In this document: positions 43,229-50,407 of the stretch, piece after piece
How the letters are laid out: each line of letters opens with the position of its first letter
How positions within the stretch are numbered: position 1 is the stretch's first letter
Source: Streptantibioticus rubrisoli
GTDB lineage: Bacteria; Actinomycetota; Actinomycetes; Streptomycetales; Streptomycetaceae
NCBI RefSeq assembly: GCF_024436055.1
Contig: NZ_JANFNH010000036.1
Location: 1 to 64,000 of the forward strand
Direction of reading: 5' to 3'
DNA length: 64,000 bases
Translations under genes and position numbers: made by a program
The notes under the pieces: model-generated
Databases searched by the model: none
What the model was told of the DNA's origin: nothing
The model's input: the letters and a program-made list of their open reading frames with translations, nothing else

Positions 43229-44013
43229 ACGCTGGCGTGCTGTTCGACGCGCCCGGCCCCAAGGCGCGCAGACGAATCCGGATCCACGCCGTCGCCGCCA
43301 CCGCGGCGCTGCTCACGCTGGTCGGCTTCACGGTGCTGCGGCTGTCCGCCAAGGGGAGCGCCTGGGAGCTGTTCAGCTCCCCCGAGCTGCAACAGCGCCT
43401 GGCGGACGGGGTGTTGGCGACGCTGAAGGCGTTCGCGCTGGCCGGTGTGGGTTCGTTGGCGCTCGGCGCGCTGCTCGCGGCGGGGCGGCTGTCCCGGTGC
43501 CGGGCGGTGCGCTGGGCGGCGACGGGGGTCGTGGCGTTCTTCCGGGCACTGCCGCCGCTCGTCCTGGTCTTCGCGCTGTACGCGGGCGCCCTGCCGCCGC
43601 TGTGGTCGCTGGTGCTGGGGCTCGCCCTTCACCACGGTTGTGCGCAGGCCGAGTTGTTGCGGGCCGGGATCGACGCGGTGCCCAGGGGGCAGACGGAGGC
43701 CGGATACGCCGTCGGCATGCGCGGATACCGGGTGCTGGCGACGGTGCTGGTCCCGCAGGCGCTACGGACGGTACTGCCGACCGTCGTCAGCCAGTTGGTG
43801 GTCACCCTCAAGGACACCTCGCTGGGCTACCTCATCGGCTATCCGGAGCTCCTGCACGTGGGACGGCTGGCCGCCGCCAACACCGTGGCGTCCGGCGGCC
43901 ATCCGTACGCCGCGCTGCTCACCGCCACCGGCGCGCTCTATGTCGCGCTGTGCCTGGCGCTGTCCGCGCTGGCCCGCTGGATCGAACGGCTGGGCGCACG
44001 GGGGCGCGGCTAA
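43225..44013 (+). CDS. gluD: amino acid ABC transporter permease GluD-like
   Basis: 262-residue membrane permease. The first span is at about residues 20-40, followed by the conserved ATLKAFALAGVGSLALGALLA, LPPLVLVFALYAG and the EAA-type loop (QTEAGYAVGMRGYRVLATVLVP), then the late YLIGYPELL. It starts at the ATGA overlap with gluC. It is shorter at the N-terminus than some family members. It is the last gene of the transporter operon; a 134-bp gap leads to the flavin monooxygenase. Confidence 0.88.
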   Translation: MNAGVLFDAPGPKARRRIRIHAVAATAALLTLVGFTVLRLSAKGSAWELFSSPELQQRLADGVLATLKAFALAGVGSLALGALLAAGRLSRCRAVRWAATGVVAFFRALPPLVLVFALYAGALPPLWSLVLGLALHHGCAQAELLRAGIDAVPRGQTEAGYAVGMRGYRVLATVLVPQALRTVLPTVVSQLVVTLKDTSLGYLIGYPELLHVGRLAAANTVASGGHPYAALLTATGALYVALCLALSALARWIERLGARGRG

Positions 44014-44147
44014 GTCGGACGGCGGCACCCGGCGGCGCACTGGCCGTGGCGGCGCTTGACGCAGGTAGCGGCAGTGGGTTGCATACACAATGTGATCGAA
44101 CGCCGGGCAGCAACCGCCATTCCCCTCGCACACCGAGGATCCGCCGC

Positions 44148-45863
44148 ATGGACCCGGTGATCGTCGCGGGTGCGGGCACCACCGGTCTGGCTCTCTCCCT
44201 CTGCCTCGCCCGGCACGACGTCCCGGTGATCCTGCTGGACGACGGCTCGTCCTGGCACGAGCGGCAGCCGGAGCGCACCGTCGTGCTGCGCCCGCGGACC
44301 GCCGAACTGCTCGCCCGGCTCGGCTACACGGCCGTGCACACCGACGCGGCGCGCTGGACGGCCTGGCGCACCCTGAACCGCCGTCAGGAGGTGCAGTACG
44401 TCGAGTTCGACGCCGACGCCGAGCCGTCGCCGCTGCACCTGCCGCAGGACCGGCTGCGGCAGGGTCTGCGCGAGGCACTCGCCGGACAGGAGCTGATCAA
44501 GGTCGCGCCCGGCAGCCGGTTGTACGCCTTCGAGCAGGACGAGTACGGCCTGAGCGTGCACACCCGTAGCGCCGCAGGGGGTTCCGGGCCGCCTGACACC
44601 TGGTGGCGCGGCAGCTATCTGGTCGGCTGCGACGGTCCGCGCTCCACGCTGCGCAAGCTGCTTGAGGTGCGCTTCCCCGGCCGCACCGCCGTGCAGCGGT
44701 ACGCCGTCGCGGCGCTCCGCGTCGACCTGCCGGAGCCCGGCACCGCGCTGCTGCACCGCGATCCGCCGGGCGGCCGGGGCTCGCAGGTACTGGCGCGTCC
44801 GCTGCCGCGGGGGGTGTGGCGGGTGGACTGGTCGCTGCCGCCAGGTGGTCAGCCGCTGACCGCGGACGCCCTGGTGGCGCTGATCCGGTCCACCCTCGCC
44901 GGGTGGTGCGAGGGGACGGTGCCCGCGTACGACCTGCTGGGTTCCGCCGAGTACCCGGTGCACCAGCGGCTGGCGCGGCGCTGGCGGTCCGGGCGGGCCT
45001 TCCTCGCGGGGGACGCCGCCCATCTGCTGGGCGCGTTGGGCACGCAGGGGCTTGAGGAGGGGCTGCGGGACGCGGAGAACCTGGCCTGGAAGCTGGCCAT
45101 CGCCTGGCACCAGGGCGCTTCGGACACCCTGCTGGACAGCTACCAGGCCGAGCGGCGGTACGCGGTGGGCGCCCGGCTGCGCGCCGCCGACCAGGCGCTG
45201 CCGCTGCTGCGCAGCTCCGGGGCCTGGCACACGGTGCGCCGCTCGCTGCTGTCCGGGCCGATGAGCCGCCACACCGAACTGCTGGCCGACGGTCACCTCG
45301 GCCGCGGGCTGCTCGGCGCGCCGCCGGTCTACGATCGGTCGCCGCTGGCGCTGACCACTCCCCGTGGCGCCAGCCGCGCGGCGCTGGGCTCCGGCGTGGT
45401 CGCAGGTCCTGGCTCGGAGGCCGCGGATGTGCCGGTGGTGGCGTTGGACGGCACCCGCGGGCGGCTGCGGGAGCGGCTGGGCCGCGATCTGCTGGCGGTG
45501 CTGGTGGCGCCGGGCACCGGGGTGTGGGACAGCAGGCACTGGCTGACCGCCGGTCTGATGCCCCAACTGACCGCCGCTGTCGCGGCGTTGCCGACCCGCA
45601 CTGAGCTGTTGGTGGCCGAGAACTATCCGGGCGCGACCGCGCACACCGTGTTGCTGATCCGCCCGGACGGCCATGTGGTGGGCGCGATGAACGGCTGCCG
45701 TCCCACCGATCTGTACGCCTACGCCGACGTGGCCAGGGGCGGCCCGCCCCGGCAGCGGCCCGCCGACGAGGGCGCGGCGGGCCTGGGCGTGGACGGCCCA
45801 CCGGACGCCGGTGCGCCGGAGGTGGACGAGAGTGCGGGCGCCACTGCCCAGTTGCGCTCATGA
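44148..45863 (+). CDS. FAD-dependent monooxygenase (PheA/TfdB-like flavoprotein hydroxylase)
   Basis: 571-residue class A flavoprotein. The FAD site is VIVAGAGTTGLALSLCLARH at residues 4-23. The NADPH/FAD motif is LVGCDGPRSTLRKLL, and GDAAHLLGALGTQGLEEGLRDAENLAW is the second FAD motif; the usual PPxGGQGxN there reads ALGTQGLEE, a deviation from the family. A thioredoxin-like C-terminal domain (about residues 430-530) is followed by a low-complexity tail. GAGG lies 9 nt before the ATG at 44148. The aromatic or polyketide substrate is unknown. Confidence 0.85.
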   Translation: MDPVIVAGAGTTGLALSLCLARHDVPVILLDDGSSWHERQPERTVVLRPRTAELLARLGYTAVHTDAARWTAWRTLNRRQEVQYVEFDADAEPSPLHLPQDRLRQGLREALAGQELIKVAPGSRLYAFEQDEYGLSVHTRSAAGGSGPPDTWWRGSYLVGCDGPRSTLRKLLEVRFPGRTAVQRYAVAALRVDLPEPGTALLHRDPPGGRGSQVLARPLPRGVWRVDWSLPPGGQPLTADALVALIRSTLAGWCEGTVPAYDLLGSAEYPVHQRLARRWRSGRAFLAGDAAHLLGALGTQGLEEGLRDAENLAWKLAIAWHQGASDTLLDSYQAERRYAVGARLRAADQALPLLRSSGAWHTVRRSLLSGPMSRHTELLADGHLGRGLLGAPPVYDRSPLALTTPRGASRAALGSGVVAGPGSEAADVPVVALDGTRGRLRERLGRDLLAVLVAPGTGVWDSRHWLTAGLMPQLTAAVAALPTRTELLVAENYPGATAHTVLLIRPDGHVVGAMNGCRPTDLYAYADVARGGPPRQRPADEGAAGLGVDGPPDAGAPEVDESAGATAQLRS

Positions 45864-45949
45864 CGGGTGTGTGAACGGCCCGGCGAATCACGACAGATCG
45901 GTCGATCCCGGCTTGACCCCTTCTTTCGGGCCGTGGTTCACTCCACAGC

Positions 45950-46036
45950 GTGACTGACACCGAGCTGCGCCTTGTGCGGAGGGTCCATCTGGACCTGGTC
46001 CGCTACGCGGGCTGCGTGTGTCGGCCGTCCCGTTGA
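45950..46036 (+). CDS. cysteine-sensing leader peptide
   Basis: 28-codon reading frame starting at GTG 45950 and ending TGA at 46034-46036, with residues LVRRVHLDL in the middle and GCVCRPSR at the end. The pattern RRxHxDLxR followed by Cys codons is that of the Streptomyces 'putative leader peptide' family found upstream of sulfur and cysteine genes. Two Cys codons (46013-46015 and 46019-46021) lie near the end. A 6-bp hairpin follows 16 nt after the stop, then cysteine dioxygenase. Ribosome stalling at the Cys codons when cysteine is low would alter the fold downstream; this mechanism is inferred. There is no strong ribosome site. Confidence 0.7.
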   Translation: MTDTELRLVRRVHLDLVRYAGCVCRPSR

Positions 46037-46052
46037 TCCGGTCCTGCATCCC

Positions 46053-46070
46053 GCGCGGCATGGTCCGCGC
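46053..46070 (+). promoter_or_regulatory. candidate attenuator hairpin between leader peptide and cysteine dioxygenase
   Basis: GCGCGG (46053-46058) pairs with CCGCGC (46065-46070) over a 6-nt loop, followed by TTCCTC. It starts 16 nt after the leader stop and ends 29 nt before the next start, the right place to be controlled by ribosome position. Confidence 0.4.
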
Positions 46071-46099
46071 TTCCTCGCGATCTTCTGGGACGGTTCCCC

Positions 46100-46654
46100 T
46101 TGCCGCTCAACGACCTGTCGCGCGCCGACCGTTCGGCGCGCCCCGCACCCGTTGCCTCCCCGGCCGCCGTGACCGAGGCCGAACTGCTCGACTTCGCCCG
46201 CCGCACCGCCGCCGACCCCGAGGTACTGGCCCGGCTGCCGCTCGACCCGGTGGAACGCACCTGGCTGCGTCTCAAGGGGCCGGGCGGCAGTGAGGCATGG
46301 CTGATCGGCTGGCCGCCGGGCGCCGAGACCGGCTGGCATGACCACGGTGGGTCACGGGGTGCGTTCGCCACCGCCGTGGGCGAGCTGACCGAGGATTCGG
46401 TCGCCGTTCCGCTGCCGACCGCCGGTTGGCAGCGGCTGGAGCTCACCGCCGATGTGGACCGCACACGCCGGCTTCCGGTCGGCCGCGGCCGCGCCTTCGG
46501 CCCGTACCATGTGCACCAGGTCGTCAACGCCTCCGAGGAGGATCATGCCGTCTCGGTGCATGTGTACTACCCGCCGCTGCCGATGATGCGGCGCTACAGC
46601 AGGAGCGGCCGGGTGCTGCGCCTGGCGCTGGTCGAACGCCCGCAGGAGTGGTGA
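46100..46654 (+). CDS. cysteine dioxygenase type I
   Basis: 184-residue cupin iron enzyme that oxidises cysteine to cysteine sulfinate. The iron-binding His residues are visible in GWHDHGG (H80, H82) and GPYHVHQ (H137, H139), with strands AWLIGWPPG and AVSVHVYYPPL. The start is uncertain: a TTG at 46100 follows GGGACGG, and a GTG (VTEAELLDFA) 24 codons later is also plausible. It lies behind the cysteine leader peptide and 2 bp before a rhodanese gene. Together they form a cysteine-degradation unit presumably switched on when cysteine is plentiful. It probably acts in the cytosol. Confidence 0.88.
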   Translation: MPLNDLSRADRSARPAPVASPAAVTEAELLDFARRTAADPEVLARLPLDPVERTWLRLKGPGGSEAWLIGWPPGAETGWHDHGGSRGAFATAVGELTEDSVAVPLPTAGWQRLELTADVDRTRRLPVGRGRAFGPYHVHQVVNASEEDHAVSVHVYYPPLPMMRRYSRSGRVLRLALVERPQEW

Positions 46655-46656
46655 CC

Positions 46657-47085
46657 GTGGCCGAACTCCATGGCGTGGACGCCCTGTTGGCCGAGGCCCG
46701 CGCCCGGCTGGTTCGGCTGACGGCCGTCCAGGCCCGGGCGGCGGTGGACGATGGGGCACTGCTGGTGGACATCCGCTATGCCGCGCTCCGCGAGCGCGAC
46801 GGTACGGTTCCGGGCGCTGTCATCGTGGAACGCAACGAGTTGGAGTGGCGGCTCGACCCGCTCTGCGACCACCGGATCGCCGAGGCGACCGACCACGACC
46901 GCCGGATCATCGTGCTGTGCAACGAGGGCTACGCGTCCAGCTTCGCGGCGGTCTCGCTCCAAGCGCTCGGCCTGCACCGGGCCACCGATCTGGTCGGCGG
47001 TTTCCAGGCCTGGCGGGCGGCGGGCCTGCCGGTCTCCCCCTGCGCCGGTCAGGTCGCCGCATCGCTCGCTCACTCCGGCAGATAG
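46657..47085 (+). CDS. rhodanese-like sulfurtransferase
   Basis: 142-residue single-domain rhodanese. The domain runs from VDDGALLVDIRYAALRERDG to GGFQAWRAAG, with the catalytic Cys88 in VLCNEGYASSFAA. It would handle sulfane sulfur released during cysteine breakdown, which fits its place immediately after cysteine dioxygenase. I prefer the GTG at 46657 (AGGAG at 8 nt); a GTG at 46651 overlaps the upstream stop as GTGA. Its end overlaps the convergent recX end by 16 bp. Confidence 0.87.
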   Translation: MAELHGVDALLAEARARLVRLTAVQARAAVDDGALLVDIRYAALRERDGTVPGAVIVERNELEWRLDPLCDHRIAEATDHDRRIIVLCNEGYASSFAAVSLQALGLHRATDLVGGFQAWRAAGLPVSPCAGQVAASLAHSGR

Positions 47086-47636
47086 CCGTCCAGGAACTCG
47101 GCCTCCTCGCCCTCTTCCTCCAGCGCTCGCCGGACCACTCGTAGCGCCTGCCCCTCCGGGTACCCCTTGCGGGCGAGCATTCCGGCGAGCCGCCGTATCC
47201 GCTTGTCCTGGTCCAGACCGCGGGTGGCGCGCAGCTTGCGCTCCACCAGGGCGCGGGCGGTCTCCTCCTCCCGCGCGGAGTCAAGCTGCTCCACGGCGCG
47301 TTCGATCACCGCGGACTCCACGCCGCGGGTGCGCAGTTCGCGGGCGAGCGCCCGCCGGGCCAGGCCCCGGCCATGGTGCCGGGACTCCACCCAGGCGTCC
47401 GCGAACGCCGCGTCGTCGATCAGGCCCACGTCCTCGAAGCGGGACAGCACCCGCTCGGCGACCTCGTCGGGCACCTCCCGCCGCCGCATGGCATCGGCAA
47501 GTTGCTTACGGGTCCTGGGAGTTCCGGTGAGCAGGCGCAGGCACAGCGCACGGGCCCGCTCCTCCGGATCGCGCGGCAGGTCCCGCTCCGCGGTGGACGA
47601 GGGGGGTCCGTCGCCGGACCCTTCCGGCCACGCCAT
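47070..47636 (-). CDS. recX: RecA regulatory protein RecX
   Basis: 188-residue inhibitor of RecA filaments. Three-helix repeats are visible: ALCLRLLTGTPRTRKQLADAM, FEDVGLIDDAAFADAWVESR and ARKGYPEGQALRVVRRAL. The ATG at 47636 comes 2 nt after the recA stop, so the genes are cotranscribed and probably coupled. A 25-residue hydrophilic N-terminal extension precedes the first repeat. Regulation is that of recA. Confidence 0.93.
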   Translation of the reverse strand: MAWPEGSGDGPPSSTAERDLPRDPEERARALCLRLLTGTPRTRKQLADAMRRREVPDEVAERVLSRFEDVGLIDDAAFADAWVESRHHGRGLARRALARELRTRGVESAVIERAVEQLDSAREEETARALVERKLRATRGLDQDKRIRRLAGMLARKGYPEGQALRVVRRALEEEGEEAEFLDGYLPE

Positions 47637-47638
47637 GG

Positions 47639-48757
47639 TCAGGCCTTGGCCGCCGCGGACTTGGCCGCCTTGCCGGTCTTGGCCGGGGTGGCCGCCACCA
47701 CCGGCTCGGCCGCGCTCGCCGTCGCCGCGTCGGCGCCCGGCTCACCGCCCGGGGCCTCGGTCCTGACGCCGATGCCCAGCTTCTCCTTGATCTTCTTCTC
47801 GATCTCGTCGGCGAGGTCGGGGTTGTCCTTCAGGAAGTTGCGGGCGTTCTCCTTGCCCTGGCCGAGCTGGTCGCCCTCGTAGGTGTACCAGGCACCGGCC
47901 TTGCGGATGAAGCCGTTCTCCACGCCCATGTCGATCAGGCCGCCCTCCCGGCTGATGCCCTGGCCGTAGAGGATGTCGAACTCGGCCTGCTTGAAGGGCG
48001 GGGCCACCTTGTTCTTGACGACCTTGACCCGGGTGCGGTTGCCGACCGCCTCGGTGCCGTCCTTGAGCGTCTCGATACGGCGGATGTCGAGCCGCACCGA
48101 CGCGTAGAACTTCAGCGCGCGGCCACCGGTGGTGGTCTCCGGCGAGCCGAACATCACGCCGACCTTCTCACGCAGCTGGTTGATGAAGATCGCGGTGGTC
48201 TTGGACTGGTTCAGCGCACCGGTGATCTTCCGCAGCGCCTGGCTCATCAGCCGGGCCTGCAGGCCGACATGGGAGTCACCCATCTCGCCCTCGATCTCGG
48301 CCCGGGGCACCAGGGCGGCCACCGAGTCGATCACGATGAGGTCCAACGCGCCGGAGCGCACCAGCATGTCCACGATCTCCAGCGCCTGCTCGCCGTTGTC
48401 CGGCTGGGACAGGATCAGCGAGTCGATGTCCACGCCGAGCTTCTTGGCGTACTCGGGGTCGAGGGCGTGCTCGGCGTCCACGAAGGCGACCGCGCCGCCA
48501 GCCCGCTGGGCGTTGGCCACCGCGTGCAGGGTGAGGGTGGTCTTACCGGAGGACTCCGGACCGTACACCTCCACCACCCGGCCGCGCGGCAGGCCGCCCA
48601 CGCCGAGGGCCACGTCGAGTGCGGTCGACCCGGTCGGGATGACCTCGATGGGCTCGTTCGGCCGCTCGCCGAGGCGCATGACGGCGCCCTTGCCGAACTG
48701 CCGTTCAATCTGTGCGAGCGCGGCGTCGAGCGCCTTCTCGCGGTCGGTTCCTGCCAT
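47639..48757 (-). CDS. recA: recombinase RecA
   Basis: 372-residue strand-exchange protein and LexA co-protease. Walker A is GPESSGKT (66-73), and Walker B lies in [20 protein letters not shown]. The loops include [19 protein letters not shown] and [20 protein letters not shown]. The C-terminal tail of about 40 residues is Ala/Lys-rich, as in other Streptomyces. The ATG at 48757 follows GGTGG. The region upstream has a perfect RecA-NDp promoter (48802-48824), a 10-bp repeat array and a distal promoter carrying an SOS-like site. This suggests dual control by ClgR and LexA. Confidence 0.98.
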   Translation of the reverse strand: MAGTDREKALDAALAQIERQFGKGAVMRLGERPNEPIEVIPTGSTALDVALGVGGLPRGRVVEVYGPESSGKTTLTLHAVANAQRAGGAVAFVDAEHALDPEYAKKLGVDIDSLILSQPDNGEQALEIVDMLVRSGALDLIVIDSVAALVPRAEIEGEMGDSHVGLQARLMSQALRKITGALNQSKTTAIFINQLREKVGVMFGSPETTTGGRALKFYASVRLDIRRIETLKDGTEAVGNRTRVKVVKNKVAPPFKQAEFDILYGQGISREGGLIDMGVENGFIRKAGAWYTYEGDQLGQGKENARNFLKDNPDLADEIEKKIKEKLGIGVRTEAPGGEPGADAATASAAEPVVAATPAKTGKAAKSAAAKA

Positions 48758-48801
48758 GGGTTCCACCCGGTTCGCTTGAGTCGATCGCTTCACGTCCACC
48801 G

Positions 48802-48824
48802 ACGCTAGCGCCTGCCACTGACAA
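48802..48824 (-). promoter_or_regulatory. RecA-NDp promoter of recA (perfect match)
   Basis: On the minus strand, TTGTCAGTG (48824-48816), an 8-nt spacer and TAGCGT (48807-48802) match TTGTCRGTG-N8-TAnnnT exactly. It ends 44 nt before the recA ATG. Promoters of this type are LexA-independent and damage-inducible in mycobacteria, where ClgR activates them; clgR is encoded 8.5 kb away. Confidence 0.8.
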
Positions 48825-48860
48825 TGCGCCCCGACGCCGTCCGCGAGGCCGCTTCGGACC

Positions 48861-48952
48861 GCAGAGAACCCCCGAGAAGCCCGGAGAAGCCCGAAGAACC
48901 CCGGAGAAGCCCGGAGAAGCCCGGAGAAGTCTCGGGGAGATCTCGGAGAAGC
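48861..48952. repeat. array of 10-bp tandem repeats between the two recA promoters
   Basis: The unit CCGGAGAAGC occurs exactly or with one or two changes about seven times in register (best copies 48881-48890 and 48901-48930), with degenerate copies on both sides. On the recA mRNA strand this reads GCTTCTCCGG repeated. The 10-bp period keeps all copies on one DNA face. A transcript from the distal promoter would carry it in its leader; one from the proximal promoter would not. The 315-bp recA/DUF3046 gap holds no gene. Confidence 0.85.
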
Positions 48953-48970
48953 GGTCCAGCACACCCCATA

Positions 48971-48997
48971 AGAATGGATGTTCGATTTTTGTGTCAA
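48971..48997 (-). promoter_or_regulatory. distal recA promoter with SOS-like operator
   Basis: On the minus strand, TTGACA (48997-48992) is a perfect -35. The SOS-like CGAACATCCATTCT (48984-48971) follows, covering the spacer and the approximate -10. It differs from CGAACNNNNGTTCG in the right arm. GAACATCCATTC at recA is, from memory, also present in other Streptomyces. Confidence 0.6.
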
Positions 48998-49013
48998 GCG
49001 GCCCGCCAGCCCC

Positions 49014-49022
49014 TGTGGATAA
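49014..49022 (-). other. DnaA-box-like 9-mer upstream of recA
   Basis: TGTGGATAA is the complement of TTATCCACA. The wider context CCAGCCC(C)TGTGGATAAC is shared with the site in front of recQ at 2668-2682, so a common short element is repeated 46 kb apart. Confidence 0.35.
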
Positions 49023-49072
49023 CCACGAAGCCGCAGGTCACAGGGGTACCGGCAGCGCCGAAGACGCGGCGG

Positions 49073-49267
49073 TCAGCGCCGCTCCGCGGGCACGTCCACC
49101 GCCCGGCAGACCGCCCGCCACACATCCTTGGCCTCCCAGCCCGCCTCGAACGCCTGGTACACCGTGCGCCCACCCAGTTCGGACATCACGTGGTCACGGG
49201 CGAACGAGTCGGCGTACGCCTCCCCGAAGTGCGCGCTCATCCGCTCCCAGAAGACCGTCAACTTCAT
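49073..49267 (-). CDS. DUF3046 protein
   Basis: 64-residue protein, MKLTVFWERMSAHFGEAYAD followed by SFARDHVMSELGGRTVYQAFEAG and WRAVCRAVDVP. This is the actinobacterial DUF3046 family, which is almost always encoded next to recA/recX. It is predicted all-helical and cytosolic. The ATG at 49267 was chosen by homology. It is transcribed toward recA with a 315-bp gap containing the recA promoters. The function is unknown; the conserved linkage suggests a role connected to recombination or its control. Confidence 0.85.
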   Translation of the reverse strand: MKLTVFWERMSAHFGEAYADSFARDHVMSELGGRTVYQAFEAGWEAKDVWRAVCRAVDVPAERR

Positions 49268-49367
49268 GCCCCCAGTATCCCGCCCTGGAGGCGGCCGCTT
49301 TCGCACCGACGGGTGCACCCTGGTCACAGCCGTAGGCAGCGGGCTGGCGGCGCCCTACTGTGCGGCC

Positions 49368-50321
49368 ATGGCCGGATCCGCAGTCCCCTCCTCCAGCTCC
49401 CCGCCCACCAGCCCCCTGGCCCCCGGCTCCCTGACCGGAGCCACCCTGTTGACCTCGCCGCTCGCCCGCGCCGAGCGCTTCGTGTGGCTGACCGCCCGGG
49501 TGCTCGAACAGCGCAGGTTCGCCTACCACTTCCTGGACGGCGGCGCCGATCCCGTCGAGACCGCGCTCACCGCGTACCGCAACGAGGACGGCGGCTACGG
49601 GCACGCCCTGGAGCCCGAACTGCGCGGCCCGGTCAGCCAACCGGCGCACGCGGTACACGCGTTGCGGGTGCTGGACGAGATCGGACGCTGCGGCGGCCAG
49701 CGCGCCGAGCGGCTGTGCCGCTACCTCACCTCGGCGTCCACCCCGGACGGCGCGCTGCCCGCGGCGTGCCTGCCGCCCGAACCCACCGCGGCGCCCATGG
49801 AGCCCGCGGGCGACCTGCTGGCCACCGGCCCGGTGGTGGGCGTACTGCACCGCAACGGCGTCTGGCACGCCTGGCTGTTTCGGGCCACCGACTTCTGCTG
49901 GACGGCGGTGGAGGCCCTGGCGCACCCCGATCCGCGGCAGATCCAGGCAGCGGTGGCGTTCCTGGACGGGGTCCCGGACCGGCCCCGCGCCGAGGCGGCC
50001 GCGGAGCGGCTGGGCCGCCTGGTGCGCGGGCAGCGGCTGGCGGTACTGGAACCGGAACACGCTCCCGACGAGCACCGCTACCACGAGCACCACTATCACG
50101 CGTACGACTTCGCGCGCTCCCCCGACTCGCTCGCACGCCGGTGGTTCACCAGCGCCGAAATGGACCGCGCCCTCGATTTCCTGGCCGCCGCCCAGGCCCC
50201 GGACGGCGGCTGGCCAGCGCGCTCCCACTCCTGGACGCCGACCGCCCACCTGGAACGCCGCCCGGTCCGGACCATCGAGGCCCTGCTCACCCTGCGCGCC
50301 TACGGGCGGGAGGTCGCCTAG
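49368..50321 (+). CDS. hypothetical protein with prenyltransferase/squalene-cyclase-like repeats
   Basis: 317-residue protein predicted as an alpha/alpha toroid. Repeats such as ALTAYRNEDGGYGHALEPEL, CRYLTSASTPDGALPAACL and LDFLAAAQAPDGGWPARS resemble the QW/DGGW repeats of terpene cyclases, alpha-2-macroglobulin-like and protein prenyltransferase folds. The DXDD catalytic motif of squalene cyclases is absent, so cyclase activity is unlikely. A His-rich stretch (HRYHEHHYHAYD) near residue 237 could bind metal. The ATG at 49368 lacks a clear ribosome site. It is divergent from the DUF3046 gene and upstream of lhr. The role is unknown. Confidence 0.7.
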   Translation: MAGSAVPSSSSPPTSPLAPGSLTGATLLTSPLARAERFVWLTARVLEQRRFAYHFLDGGADPVETALTAYRNEDGGYGHALEPELRGPVSQPAHAVHALRVLDEIGRCGGQRAERLCRYLTSASTPDGALPAACLPPEPTAAPMEPAGDLLATGPVVGVLHRNGVWHAWLFRATDFCWTAVEALAHPDPRQIQAAVAFLDGVPDRPRAEAAAERLGRLVRGQRLAVLEPEHAPDEHRYHEHHYHAYDFARSPDSLARRWFTSAEMDRALDFLAAAQAPDGGWPARSHSWTPTAHLERRPVRTIEALLTLRAYGREVA

Positions 50322-50377
50322 CCGCCGCGCGAGCCCCGCCACCGCACACGCACCCCCGAACCCGCTGGTCAGCCCGA

Positions 50378-50400
50378 TTGTCAGTGGGGCGAGGCACGAT
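50378..50400 (+). promoter_or_regulatory. RecA-NDp/ClgR-type promoter of lhr (imperfect -10)
   Basis: TTGTCAGTG (50378-50386), an 8-nt spacer and CACGAT (50395-50400) match TTGTCRGTG-N8-TAnnnT except for C in place of the first T of the -10. The ATG at 50408 begins 8 nt after the -10, predicting a leaderless mRNA. Confidence 0.6.
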
Positions 50401-50407
50401 GGATGGC

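Noticed and set aside
48705-48962. 85-codon minus-strand frame through the recA leader repeats
   Set aside because: It reflects the 10-bp repeat (30-bp coding period) and overlaps recA in another frame; no ribosome site.
48824-50407. Upstream in-frame extension of lhr by about 530 codons
   Set aside because: It runs through the recA leader, the DUF3046 gene and the cyclase-like gene in the wrong frame; homology and the promoter place the start at 50408.
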